Counted from the stretch's first letter, positions 49,301 through 60,138 are shown. The stretch is DNA of 64,000 nt from Hydractinia symbiolongicarpus (GCF_029227915.1 NC_079882.1:25055001-25119000), one strand, 5' to 3'. A program made the numbers and translations. Notes: a model not told the origin generated them from the letters alone.

Positions 49301-52300
49301 ACCTAAATCATAACCATAAATTTCAACCTTCATACTACAATGTCCTGCACAGCTAATTGCTGTTATTCTCATATTTTTCATTAGTGTTGGTTGCCATAAA
49401 GGAATAAAAACTGCAGATACCTCTGTATTTTCCTTAAAAACCTAAAGTGAATTAACAAAATAAAAAGTGTTACAGGAAGTCACTGTATGCCCCTTTAGTC
49501 TAGCCATAAACAAAACTCCTAGTCTGTTTCTTATTCTGCGCAGTAACATGTTATTGAAATTTTTACACACTTAGCTGCATTTTTAATAGGTCAAAACCCA
49601 ATAGGATTAGATAATTGACACTAACCTGATTAGATCTGATAAAGTTTATGCTATCATTTGAGTAGCTCAATTTGTACGTTTTAACAAAATGCTTTTTAAA
49701 AGCTTGATATACACCTTCCATGGATATACCAGTCACAGCTTTAATTGTCACAAAATCAACTTGCAAATACATTGGAAAGGTTGACTGTTTATACAACCCT
49801 ATTCCAGGATAAAATAATCTTGCTGCTGTTGCGTTAGCTCCAGTACTTTGTGTTAGTTGTGAATTCTTTATGATGCTAGTTGACATACCCAGTGGCAAAA
49901 AAGTGTCTAAGAGGAATGGTAGAAATTAGGGAAATGTGAAATAGGACAGCTGAAGCAATTAAAAGACTTAATGTTCCAGAGGCAAATTCCTTAAGGTCAA
50001 TGAGGTTTAGTGTATGAATAGGCTGATGACATTATCCAACTCTCTTAAGATATAGGGGTATATCTCCTTAACGGTTCAGCAAAAGCATAATTTTGGTCAG
50101 CATTTCAAGCTCTACACAAAAGGCTGGGGTTTAACAAATTTGTGATTTTTTTCGATGTAAATGGATCATTAATGTTGTCAATAAAATAATATCTATAACT
50201 GCAACCTGTGTACGAATTTATTGGATCAAATAAGACCTCAATCTATCGTTATATCTGCACGTTTTATAAAAGACATACAGGACTTTGCCAGTCTGGTATG
50301 CATGAAGATGAGAAAGTAAGCTAAACCTTTACACATAAAGAGAAATAACAAAATGATGACCAACTTACTGCTCTTTGAACACCCAAAAAATTCCACTCTT
50401 AAACACGGTTGAGCTATAGAATCATTATGTCTCTCTATAAGTGTTGCATACAAACGAACATATGTAGCAATCATTGGTGTAGTAAACCAGTTGTATACAA
50501 CATTAATGTTATCAACGTTTGCTGTAAATTCCTAAAATATGATTCTGACATACAAACAAAAGTTAACATACCACAAAAGTAAGACTGACGATATAATTCT
50601 TTTAAGTCCATAACTGTAACTTATCTGTTGTCTTTCAAGTATTAAATTAAACAATGATCTTTCATTATAATTTTGAAAAATAAATAGCTAACCTTGCCAT
50701 AGTCAAATTTATGCCAATTAGTTCCATTGGTCGAAAACTGAAGCTTAAATCTTCTGATAAAATTTTGGTAATAATTTGGATCACCTTGGATAGCCATCCC
50801 ATTGATTCTTGTGTTTTGGGTAAAACGAACCTAAAATAAAAACCTTATTCTTTATTTCTAAAACATTTAACTAGCTTAGTACAGTACTATTGTCACCCAA
50901 TAGGAGACAAATTAGTTTTCAGATGCTTAAAAAAAACTCACTGAATGCATGTAGATTTAAAAAGAAATATTTATATTCTTCCGTTTTGGAATGTCAAGTG
51001 GTACAACTTTCAGTTGAAGGAAAACACGAGTGTTTCACAGTCAAACTCTCTTAAACAAGAACTACAATATTTGTATTAAAGTTAAGCTATATTAGGAAAT
51101 ATGCACCTAAAACCACACAATATATCAGGTTTTTAAATTAGACAATGAAGATTCGACCGCTATTTGTGAAGAGCTGACAGCGTGAACAACATGTTTTCCC
51201 TCAAATCATAATGCTTATCCTTAAAAATAAACCTATAATTGGTTTGAAAGTATCACATGCCATTTACTGACCCAAAGAATGTGAATAAAGATAAGAGAAT
51301 ATTGTCTTTTAAATTACTCCTGGTAGGTTAAAAGCTCCACTCTGCAAATTTGTTGACATCAAAATTATAAACTTAACTTGTGAACAGTTAAAGACAGACC
51401 TGAAACCATTGTAATTTATACTCTTCTAAATATGTCCCACTCTCCCCACACCATGCCACTGAAGAAAATAATCTTCCATGGAAAGGTAAATAAACATCGT
51501 TGAATGATGAATGCGCAGTAATCTGGTTGGAATTAATATAACCATTAGACATTCCCAGGGGAATACGATCCAAACATGCTGTATAAAAAGAACACAAAAT
51601 GGTATAATATTTTGCACAATAATCAATAAAAACAACAAAATGAATTTAATATGTAGATGGGTAAGTAAAGTTGTTTGATTCTTACTAAAATTTTTGCAGC
51701 AGATTGCCACAAAAAAAAGAATGCAATCTTAAATTGTCTGACTTCCATTGTCTATTTATCTACTGATAACTTTGGGCAATTTGACTGCTTACTGGACTAC
51801 AGTTGTAAATAATCAAGAACAAAACTAATGTGTAAGTACTAGATTTTCCTGTTGACCTTAATGTTCTACATTCTTGTTTTCTTTAAAATGTTGAAGTGCA
51901 CATGAGAAGTTAATAATGAAAAGCATTTTTCGATATTTATTCTGAAAGTTGAAGAAAAATACTATTTTGACTTTAATATTTTGGTCAATTCATAATCTCA
52001 TATTAAATTAATATGCCATTATTCTTAAAAAATTCTTTACGATTTACTTTGCATGTTAGAGAAAGTTTGAAAATTTCGTGTAACAAGAACAGAAGCGGAT
52101 AATAAATAGCTCAGACACACCTGTCGCCTGTTTTTCCTAAAGGCCGGAATGCACTTGTGTAAAATCTATAATCAAATATCCACTGGGGTAGGATAACAAT
52201 GAAAATTTGAATTTTGATGACATCAGCAATGACCTGTCCAAATAACAAAAAAATTAGGAGTTTGTTGCCTCTATTGTGTAATTTAAAACGCTGACCAATA

Positions 52301-53043
52301 TATATGATCACATGCTTTTCCCGAATGCTTAAAAAAAATTTAAGGGTTTTAAAATTTTTGCTAACATCAGCAAAAGCCCTGTCATGTGCACCAAAACGTT
52401 ATCCAAAATTTATTTACCTATTGCATCCATTGTGTATAGTATGAAAATCTGTTTATACAAATGTACAGGGTCATGAGGTTTTAATGAACAGTTATTTTAC
52501 TAGTGCCAACAAAAATCCATTAAAATACAACAATGTTTTCTAAAAACCAGCTGCCTCTGTTATATAGCACCTGAAATGCTAATCAAAATAATGCATAAGA
52601 TCATGTGGTCTGGTCGCAGGTTGTACCTAGTTACCCATGCGGTAAAAAAATACTGATGTCATCACCCCAGTTTTTATTTAAAAAGTTATAATATAATCAT
52701 AATTATATTATTAAATATATCTTAATACCAATATAATTTCTTAAAATAAGTTTATAATGTGATTATAACTATACTGTAGAAAATATTCTAATGTTATTAT
52801 ACAAGTGTATCTAGGCCTTTTAATAGATTACACATCCCGTGATCATGTCATCGGCATATGCGGACAGATTATAAACAAGAAAATTCATGTGCGTTGGATA
52901 GCAGAAATTGCTTCTTGTTGAAGTTTGTGGAACAAAATTTTCAAAATGTCCCACAACAGTGAGTAAAATTCTGCTTACCGTTTGATAGAAGTAAAACATA
53001 ATTCCAACAAAGTAGAATCTTAAAAACAAAAATCATTATTGAC
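28270..53043 (-). CDS. Gene B: discoidin/FN3 RPTP with dead D1 and expanded tyrosine-rich juxtamembrane region
   Basis: Paralogue of gene A. Coding exons in transcript order: 52979-53036, 51400-51578, 50693-50830, 50369-50531, 49626-49906, 49303-49441, 48990-49225, 48059-48206, 46987-47087, 46416-46614, 46107-46236, 45179-45425, 45045-45108, 43343-43430, 43040-43212, 41933-42057, 37545-37596, 37057-37162, 36720-36868, 36522-36641, 36068-36181, 34729-34839, 33340-33456, 31486-32484, 31059-31378, 28630-28772, 28270-28405. Phases agree throughout: 1,612 codons with no stop. Approximate residues: signal 1-19, discoidin 20-179, 180-319 and 320-447, FN3 448-673, membrane exon 841-875, juxtamembrane 876-1079, D1 1080-1412, D2 1413-1612. 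D1 has lost the catalytic cysteine, arginine and WPD loop, yet the frame is fully open, so this looks like selection for a non-enzymatic role. A final short exon like that of gene C (QYxFxY...) was not found below 28270. Confidence 0.88.
31486..32484 (-). CDS. Gene B: degenerate PTP domain D1 (pseudophosphatase)
   Basis: A single 999-base exon, fully open, aligned by position with D1 of genes A and C through IDIYNTFNMI (IDIYNYFESI in A), FEQYLLIH (VEQYKFVH) and SKNRFPEIVA (SKNRYPDILA). The P-loop HCSAGVGRTG is replaced by DISGCGFDII, so both cysteine nucleophile and arginine are gone. SWPDHG is replaced by ALPLKEY, and the KNRY loop is gone. The domain is about 30 residues shorter than in gene A. 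It starts with HYEDMTL, another YxxM motif. It cannot be an active phosphatase by the known mechanism. Confidence 0.87.
33340..36868 (-). CDS. Gene B: five juxtamembrane exons with repeated tyrosine motifs
   Basis: Exons 36720-36868, 36522-36641, 36068-36181, 34729-34839 and 33340-33456. The last four are all phase 1-1 (120, 114, 111 and 117 bases), begin GA(A)-GTT/TTT and end at an AAG|GT donor, and code for related sequences. Visible motifs: YRNL (exon 1), YYQDMEIK (2), IYENAVM (3), YYQHMNI with EYQDLI and EYYKG (4), YYQDMGIK with QYQDLV and SYKG (5). A further YEDM follows at the start of the D1 exon. YxxM is the known binding motif for PI3-kinase p85 SH2 domains and YxN for GRB2. Binding here is inferred. 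Genes A and C have a single exon in this place. Confidence 0.85.
37057..37596 (-). CDS. Gene B: stalk and transmembrane exons
   Basis: Exons 37545-37596 (52 bases, as in gene A) and 37057-37162. The first encodes DVLSSTRWSRLFVYHSN, matching DDLYSTLWSKEFVAPKD in gene A. The donor was fixed as T|GTAGGT because the more obvious AG|GTAC five bases on gives the wrong phase. The second encodes PTNYSPPSSN and a hydrophobic helix from LLLIIGISVGAV to VVFVR. Confidence 0.83.
39540..39665 (-). repeat. Possible tRNA-derived SINE head
   Basis: On the minus strand GGGCAGTCGGCGGAGCAATT and GTGGTGGGTTAAGTCCCAC have the spacing of A-box and B-box elements. No family match to the other SINEs was seen and the limits are uncertain. 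Confidence 0.4.
41340..41545 (+). repeat. 5'-truncated SINE, same family as 7961
   Basis: Shares the body of the 7961 SINE: AAGTCATGCCAGAAACT, TATCCTTTCTGCTTAGCG, TTGATATCTTAGACAG and GAGGCTATCCTG, then a TAATAAT tail. The polymerase III head is missing or unrecognisable. It lies in the 4.3-kb intron of gene B upstream of the stalk exon. Confidence 0.7.
41933..45425 (-). CDS. Gene B: second FN3 unit and membrane-proximal ectodomain (five exons)
   Basis: Exons 45179-45425, 45045-45108, 43343-43430, 43040-43212 and 41933-42057. Motifs: SYYEIVISTTRKSN, YYLYARAVIYGN, ETADYDEPYIAGVFNK, VGDFVLG, EYRNGPLVDGETYAVF. Where gene A has the polybasic GRRRRRS, gene B reads SHAWKTN, so the furin-type site is absent. 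Two of the five exons (88 and 173 bases) have the same length in both genes. Confidence 0.9.
42330..42680. repeat. Dispersed repeat, copy 2 of the 21330 family
   Basis: Ordered similarity to 21330-21800 (see that entry). It lies next to the gene B exon at 41933-42057. Confidence 0.55.
43805..44045 (-). repeat. tRNA-derived SINE, minus strand, same family as 7961
   Basis: On the minus strand the head reads GGTAGAGAAAGTTGC with GGTCTTGGGTCCAAATCG as the B-box region. The body has AATCCTTTCTGCTGAAAG and CGGTTGTCTAG, and the end has GACTATCCTGGG. It lies in the gene B intron between 43430 and 45045, which is much longer than the gene A counterpart. Confidence 0.72.
44700..44727 (+). repeat. Long G run
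   Basis: Nearly uninterrupted run of more than 20 G after GGGAGGGGT, in a gene B intron. Similar but shorter homopolymer tracts occur at about 38605-38620 (G), 30008-30040 (C then A) and 30615-30640 (C then A). Such runs are prone to length error in assemblies. Confidence 0.9.
46107..47087 (-). CDS. Gene B: start of FN3-like region (three exons)
   Basis: Exons 46987-47087, 46416-46614 and 46107-46236. They encode KKPHSIKASLSSS with TFTWKA, then AAARVQINITADI and FNFYIQPK, then EPPPPGF and TSSSDSNGPI. The last exon is 36 bases longer than in gene A and contains NETNN and NITS, candidate N-glycosylation sites. Phases are 1-0, 0-1 and 1-2. Confidence 0.83.
47180..48049 (+). mobile_element. Inverted-repeat DNA transposon with a cysteine-rich CXC-like remnant
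   Basis: A 28-base terminal inverted repeat is perfect at both ends: 47180-47207 (containing TTAGTGGGGGCTGTTAGCAC) and its complement at 48022-48049. Inside, 47505-47678 encodes KYCCKKKCTSNKCYCK and ESCFCRGDC, a cysteine spacing like CXC/tesmin-type modules found at the C-terminus of some mobile-element proteins, after a possible splice acceptor. It fills most of the gene B intron between 47087 and 48059, which is only 79 bp in gene A. The element is about 870 bp, most likely an internally deleted copy. Confidence 0.8.
48059..49225 (-). CDS. Gene B: discoidin domain 3 (two exons)
   Basis: Exons 48990-49225 and 48059-48206. Contains IDSPTTWCLKG, SGIVLQGDSNTDGWVKTYK, FPLSVNWLN and the closing LNGC-like end. 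Exon lengths and phases (1-0, 0-1) mirror gene A, but the split intron is only 783 bp. Confidence 0.9.
49303..49906 (-). CDS. Gene B: discoidin domain 2 (two exons)
   Basis: Exons 49626-49906 and 49303-49441. Includes LPLGMSTSIIKNSQL, YLQVDF and CSMKVEIYGYD; the terminal cysteine is replaced by tyrosine as in gene A. Two in-frame acceptors nine bases apart fit the second exon (ends 49441 or 49432); the outer one has the better tract. Confidence 0.9.
50369..51578 (-). CDS. Gene B: discoidin domain 1 (three exons)
   Basis: Exons 51400-51578, 50693-50830 and 50369-50531. Key segments are CLDRIPLGMSNG, AWCGESG, NGMAIQGDPN, NVVYNWFTT and QPCLRVEFFGC (closing cysteine). The first and third exons match gene A in length exactly (179 and 163 bases). 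The middle exon is two codons longer than in gene A. Confidence 0.92.
52979..53043 (-). CDS. Gene B: signal-peptide exon and start codon
   Basis: The ATG at 53036 opens MIFVFKILLCWNYVLLLSN, a strong hydrophobic signal. Its donor (ACG|GTAAGC) leaves phase 1, exactly what the first discoidin exon (xCA TGT) needs, and the splice makes SNACLDRIPLGM. A TTTTTTAG acceptor sits seven bases upstream of the ATG, so the transcript has an untranslated first exon farther right, as in gene A. I could not place that exon. Confidence 0.82.
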
Positions 53044-53937
53044 CTAAAAAACAGCAAATTTATACAAGGAGGTTTAGAAGAAAAAAAGATGCAAATCATC
53101 AATGTCTGTTTAAACTTAATTTTATATTGTTTCAGCACATCTTAAGATCCATTCTACAACTATTAAGAATCAAGAACACCTGAGGGCTATGAAAAGAAAG
53201 GAATACAAAATCAATACTGGTAAGCTTTTTTTATACGTTACCCAATGGATGTGATTCAGTTCTGCAAGTTGAAAGCTATTTTCCATGTTTTTACCAAAAG
53301 AGTGTTAGTTGAATGTTTGATTAAACTTTTAAAGTTCCTTTCAAATCCGTAAAAGTGAAACCAGTGTTCAGTGGCAAGTTTTTGTTATTGTATGGGACAA
53401 AATATTACATTGCGGTAAAAAAAGTAAGGTGAAACTGCAAACTCTGTATTAAAGTATAGGTTTTTTGTACATTTTTTTCCAAATTAATTAAAAATGCCTT
53501 TTTTTAATTTCGAGCCTTGCCATAAAACAAAATTTCTTTATATTTTAAAGCCAAAAAGTAGCTGCCAACAGGAGATTTCCATGCTGTTTTTACAACCGTG
53601 ATTAATTAAAGTTTATGCATAGGTAGTTGGATAATTTGATAAGGGCTACTTTTATAACTTATACAGTGTATTTGAAGATGAAGACACATTCTAGAGAAAC
53701 CATTCAATATACAGGGGATGCTTCAAAAAAATTAATGAGCTGTTTTCTGATCAAGTGGTATCAACGAAACTAACATAAAATACCACAATGTAAAACAAAC
53801 TACATGGTTTGAAGTAGAGTAAGCTTTGTGTATGTTACAAGTTATTTGTGCATATTACAAGTTGTTAGTGTATTATACAAGTTATAAAAAAGTATATTGT
53901 TTTTAGAAAGGAAATGGTTAATCAGCTTTCGCATCAA

Positions 53938-54000
53938 GGCCAACTGATTAACATTTTTCTTGTCCTTGCGTTCAACAAGAAAAATGCTAATCAGTTGACC
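53938..54000. repeat. Short hairpin: 26-bp arms, 11-base loop
   Basis: The left arm 53938-53963 and right arm 53975-54000 are complementary at 24 of 26 positions (core AACTGATTA.CATTTTTCTT). It lies in the spacer between genes B and C, about 0.9 kb upstream of gene B. It could be the end of a palindromic element or a small-RNA precursor. Confidence 0.75.
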
Positions 54001-54567
54001 TTTACAAATATATTTTAAATGTTATATTGTTATGGTTTCAAAACACAGTTCTACAAACTTTAAATGGCTTTCTAAGATAAAAGTTGTGCAGGGTGTTAAT
54101 AATTGGCTAGACTGAAAATATCCAATTAATTAAAATCAAGCTATTAAAAACTTTTTGATCATTATAAAGGACAACAATATCTTATAACTATCCAAAATCA
54201 AAAGTTTTTAACAGCCACTTATATCCCTGAATTAATTTCGTTTTAAAAATAGGTCAGCTGGAGAAGTGAAGTTCAAATTTTAAAAAAAAGAAGTATAAAA
54301 TATCGAGTCATTCTAAAAAGCTTTCTCCGAGTGAAAGAATTTCAATAACAATACACTTTACTTATTCTGCATGGAAATACTGTAGATTGTAGTTGCTTGC
54401 ACTTAACAAGAAAACAAATTTATTATGTGTTAGAAGCAACTGAGTTTTAAGCTTCGAATTCTTATCTCAAATATAAAATTCCTTTTAAAAATCATAAGTT
54501 TCATTGATTATACCACATCACATAAACATTTATGCTATAAGAAAAAAATCATCAATTTCTTATAAAA

Positions 54568-54700
54568 ATAAAATACCAAGCATAGACGGTAAAATAGATT
54601 AGTTGTACATAGAGACTGATGATGTAAATAGTTTTTACGAAAAGCTTCTCTCATATTTTAATCTTTTGATTTTTTACCATCTATGCTTGGTATTTTACTT
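54568..54700. repeat. Inverted repeat of about 130 bp
   Basis: AATACCAAGCATAGACGGTA near 54571 is inverted as TACCATCTATGCTTGGTATT near 54677, with about 80 bases between. This is the size and shape of a very short inverted-repeat transposable element. No coding content. Confidence 0.7.
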
Positions 54701-57700
54701 TAATAATGGTGTGTTATTATTTTATCTTATAAAAATGTATACCAAGTAATATCGCCAGATAAAAAAAACTTTATATTTTATACATTCTTTTTAAAAACAT
54801 TAAAGCTTGCTTAACTGAGTGGCATGACAGTTCTTAAACTGAATACTTATCTTAAATACACATAATAATGTAAACAAACCTGACAAGTATCACTTTCGTT
54901 TTTTTTTTTATTACGATTCTTTTCAATGTAAAAAAATTAAGACATTAACACTACTCCAGTAAAACAAAATATTAAAAAATTTCAACAACAACCTAGATTT
55001 TATGTCTGAGGATAACTGTCAAACATAAAAGTTATTTAAATTCCTATACAATACATTTTAAAAAGTATAATAGAAAGAACATTGTAGACTATTATTCTTA
55101 ACCAAGTCAAAAGTTCACTTGTGGAAACATAATTACCTCATGATTTTCTTTGATAACATGCCATGCTTATCCCAGTATCAACAACAGCCAAACACAAACA
55201 ACAACATTAGTTCTTGTAAATACTCATAGAAGGAAGTTAAAAACCAGCATGATGCCTTCAGTCTGATAATACATATTAATCTCCGTGACAACATACATTG
55301 TATACAACTTCACAGCTAAAAGAAAACAAGTTTTTAAAGAAAGTATCTCTTTGACAAAATATTAAATCTACAAGCATATCTACCTTCATCAATTTGCAAT
55401 GAGTCTTCAAAACAATAAATCTTATTCCCAACCAAAAATTATTTACATAGCCTGTAAGAAAACCTTGTTTTTTTACATAAACAAAAAACTATACATTGAT
55501 CAACCTATGGTACTCTTATTGTTGTGTCTTCATTAAACTTCAACACACAAGTAAAACTTTGATGCATTAAAAAGCAATTAGGAATATGATGCATGGAAAA
55601 TACATCATAATTTAAGGTTAAGTCATTTAAAAAATGCAAAGCAATTGCCAATCTACTGATGAGATAATTTGTGGTTAAAAAATAGAAGTTTATTTAAATG
55701 GCATGACTCATTAAGTTTCATATAGTTTATCTGTAGTTAATAAACAAGTTGATTTCACATGAAAGAGCTTGAAAAGTTGTCAAGGAATCTTTTTTATTGA
55801 AATCAACTTTTTTATGGCAGATAGGCTTTATACTTAGCTATTATTATAACCAATTTATTTGCCATATGTAATTTACCTGAAAAAAGATAAAATAAAGGAG
55901 AACATGACAAACATTGGCAAATACATCTTAAAGAAAAAAAAAACAAAGAGAAAGTACAGTCTTTTGATAACTTCTTCTTTCTACTGTTACGGTTCAAGGA
56001 TCTTTAGACACAAAATATAATAAAATATATACTTTACTTTTGTCCATGTAATGCTTTGTTTACACCAGACTTTTCTACTAAAAAAGCATTTAATATTAAG
56101 TATAATTAAAAATATTCTTTTTGATATCAAAATCCTTTAATGGTTAAAATGAAAGTACTTTAAACCAATCAACAAAATTGAATTGAAATGTCACAAAAGT
56201 TCTTTTCCAGATTAAAAGAACAACTGAATTTAGGTACAATGCATATTCACCATAGTACAGGGCATATATTCAAATTGAGTCACATGATTACTGACCTTAT
56301 ATACTTGTGTTTATCCACACCTCTTAAATTTTCTGCTTAAAAGGAAAAACACTAAAATTCGAAAATCTTTTTTACTATTAATCAAACTTATTTGATCACT
56401 ATAGCAAAAAATGTAGATTTGTTAACCCAATCAATACCGAGCTTTTTTGGTCTAGTGTAGCACAAGCATAAAGTGCCTGCAGGCAACAAGTCTAGAAATA
56501 ATAAAATTTGGCATACTTGTACGAAGTATTAATACAAACAGATTTAATGAAAAAAATTAATTTTATGATATCACACGGATCAAAAACAACGTCGCACATT
56601 CCTAACATAGGCCATATTCCTAATTTTACAATAAATTTGAATAATAAGGGATTACTGATGCGATTTAATGACTGAATATCAAAAAGTTGATTTCATATAA
56701 AAAATCAATTTTAATGTTTCAAAATTTAACAATTAAAAGTAAAAAGATTAATTTTTCCAGGAATATTGATGTTTATGTCATTAGTAGCATTTAAAGATGT
56801 CTGGGGTAAGGAAAACAATATAATGACGTCACTGGGATCACAAATCACAGTATTTTGCTTGATCGATATTTCTTTCAAATCTGGTTTGTATTTTATCCAT
56901 AGGATTCATATATCTCCTTAGCAAAACCTTAGTAACCAGCTGGTTACCAACATATATGTAACAAATAATTGTATAACCAATACAACATCTTACAACACTC
57001 ATACATGCATGTCAGTACTTTTTGAAATTTCAAAACAAGCCCTTACAAAATTAGGAAAACTCACAAAATTTTAGTGCTCACTTGCATGATAAAAGAATGT
57101 TATGCTCAGTCAAAGAGGTGACAGCCACTTTAAGTGCCATTTCTCCCCCTTCCCTGGTGCTAATATGGTTAAAACTTTGGATCCCCAAAATTGTATCAGG
57201 AAACTCGAATTTATTTATGTATTTATTATTTTAATAAAGTAAAATTTATCAAAGTAATTACAAATTTTGACAAACAGCAAAATATTGAACTATAAACAGT
57301 AAATATTATAGAAAGTAGTAAACTGCTTAATGATAGTCAGGCTTATCAATAAGAAAATAACACCCGAGCAATAAATCGCTCCCCCAAGGTTACAATAATT
57401 TACATTGGGCTGAATAAATAGAATAAGTTTATAAACACATATTTTCACAAAGTCTTTTTAATCTATTTTATTTTATTTTTATTTATCTATTTTGGTTCTT
57501 TTTTACTGTAAATAATAAGAAAGATAACATTGATTTCCATGTGAGATGAATTGATATTGCTCAGCCAGAAAAACGTTTTAGGAATTGAGGGAGCAATTAA
57601 TGGCTCAGTTAGTTTCTTATTTCTCAGAATTGGGAGAGCCTTTGCATGAGCAAGAGCAATTGCTCTCCCCTGATTGATAGGCCTGTATAGTGAATAAATT

Positions 57701-58766
57701 GTTACTAAAAACAATATAAAAAAATCACAAAGTTGTTTCTTGAAATCCAGTAGTCTCCAATTACTGACATAATATAGACAGGAGGACTAAACTTTAAAGA
57801 TATTAGCCACACACTCTTAACTTGTCAATGTTTATAGAGGATTTAAAACTTATTTTTTGGGTTACATCCAAAACCTTTAACGGTATTTATTTAGATTATG
57901 TCAACGCGACTCATTTTTCTGTTTTAAATTTTCCTGGGCCATTATGCAGATTGTAAAATAGAAAGTGTCTTTAGTCCATTTTTAATGGTGTTTACTTGAT
58001 CTACACGTAAACCCCTTGCAGTTTGTCAAATTGTAGGAAAAATAACAAAAAAGTAGCCATTCGCACAAAATATTATGCTGGATTTATAGATGCTAGAAAA
58101 AAATCATTAAAAGGATATAAAATAACAGATATACAGATAGATATAGATAAAACAATAAAAATCAACTGCATTCACACAAATATAAAGACAATCCTTGTGG
58201 TTTTTAAAAAAATTAGATCTTTTCCAATGAAATTACAATATATTAATTAAAATATGAACAAATTATAAAATTTTATAAAAATAGTTGCATAAAAATTTAT
58301 TATCTGTAAAAAATATAGTAACATTGGCTACAGAATAGGAAATAGACATCACAAAAATGAATACTGAAGCATCAACGTTCATATTAAAAATAATTACTAA
58401 AATAAAATAGAAGTAAAATGATTTTATCTTGTTCTAACGTGATGGAATCGAAGTTTGCTTTACTGCCTTATGGTAACATCAATGCTACAAAACATACTGC
58501 TAAAAAAAATTCAACCAACTTATTGTGATCAACAAACAAGAATGCAAATACTAGTTAAACTCCTGCAATCAGGCATTGTTAAGCTTGATAAGTAAACAAT
58601 GGGTTACCATTAAAATATTATTTAAAACAGTATTTTTCCCTAAAAAAAAACCTCCAGTTTTTCTCTTATCCAATTTTGATATTCACTTAGACAAATAAGA
58701 AATTAAAATAATACACTAAAAACGAATAAATTCAAAATTAAGAACAATTTGAATAATCATCACATA

Positions 58767-60138
58767 TCAGTTGAAGTTGGAATATGTAGCAAATGAGTCC
58801 AAATACTGATTTAGCACTGTGTAAATAAACTGATACTGCCTCTAGATAGATAAGAACTAAACTATTAGAAAATTAGTTTGTAGTCTAATACGCATTACGA
58901 AGTATTATACTTACAAGATTTTCAACAAATTCTGGTCTGACCAATCTCATTCTTCGTACAGTTTGGAACACATCAATATCTTGTTCAACTTTCAGTTGAT
59001 CTAATGCGTTCATGCAAGCTATCAACGTCCCACTGCGACTTGCACCATCACTAAACAAGATTATAAACTTATGATAAACAAGGAAAATTTGATATACTTT
59101 CATCAATTTTAAAACTCCAAAAACTGCAACAAGAAAATATTGAAAAACTGCATCAATACAGTATGCTTCTACTTTTACCTGCATATTACCAATATTTTTC
59201 CATTTCCAAAAGCCTGTTGTGATTTCAGAACCTCTCCAATCAAAGTAATAATTACATTAGTGTTTGGAATATCATGATTTTTCCAATTTCTCAGATGCAA
59301 AAAATTAACTGTTGCTTTTAACTAAAGAAAAATTAAACTCATAAAAGTATTGCAGTAAAGGGATTAGTATCAGGCTCTTTAGTGTTACAAGCATCACAGG
59401 CCAGCACTAGACCATTACAAGAAGTTCTACATAGGCAAAGATAAATTAATTTGTTATTCTACAGGCAGGGAATATGATCTCGGAAGAAGTGTTAAGCAGT
59501 GTTTAATTAAACTTTATAAGTATTTGTGAAACACAAATAATTAAACAAAAGGAAATTATGGGATGTAGAACAACCACAAATAAAGATATTTAATATTAAC
59601 TTTGGTTGATAAAAATAGGTCATGGATTATCACTCCATAATTTTTTGGAAAAATATGGTGAGTCAGGCCTGTAGAACAACTAAACAAATTGCCTTTCCCC
59701 TATTGCAACAAAACAAAATTATATTTTGTTGAATGGTAATAAAAAGGTTACATGCAATTGATTATTTATATTCAACATCTTAAAAAAAAAGAGTATAAAA
59801 GAAATTAAGAAAAATTACTGATCTAACCTTTTTCCCCTGTACAACAAAACGTCTTTGAGAAATATCACCTATTTCAACCTCTGTGACCAGTTCTACTGTT
59901 AAGTTATTGAACTTTAATTCCTTATCTGCTGGCCAGTACTTCGGGTAAATAGAGCCATTCTCATTAAGTTCATGAAGCATGACTATTGTGGTAACGTTAC
60001 ACTCTAACACCATCTGCCATAAATCTTGCACTGTGTCATCAAATGGAGCTTGTGTAGCTATCAAGGCATTTTTTGCTTTATATCCATTGATATAAACAGC
60101 ATTGATATACCTTGAAGTATGAAGCAAGGCACTTTCAC
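58767..60138 (-). CDS. Gene C: PTP domain D2 exons and stop codon
   Basis: Exons 59828-60138, 59179-59321, 58915-59050 and 58767-58841. D2 opens RYINAVYINGYKAKN, then IATQAPFDDTVQDLW, VTTIVMLHE, and closes with the CX5R loop CSDGASR split by a phase-2 intron (AG|T), the same place as in gene B. The two middle exons equal the gene B exons in length (143 and 136 bases). A 3' UTR should follow below 58767; a reverse-strand AATAAA lies near 58295. Confidence 0.92.

Larger units (their letters stand above)
53044..58766. other. Spacer between genes C and B
   Basis: 5.7 kb with no convincing coding region. Expected to hold the 3' UTR of gene C and the untranslated first exon and promoter of gene B, neither of which I could place. 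Two hairpins are noted separately (53938, 54568). Short frames here have the composition of random AT-rich DNA. Confidence 0.55.

Noticed and set aside
51690-51748. Candidate signal peptide for gene B starting MEVRQFKIAFFFLWQ, with a GTAAG donor
   Set aside because: It leaves phase 0, but the first discoidin exon needs phase 1. The exon at 52979-53036 has a better hydrophobic core and the right phase.
58023-58250. 75-codon plus-strand frame, lysine- and isoleucine-rich
   Set aside because: Composition expected from AT-rich DNA; no motif, splice partner or similarity seen.
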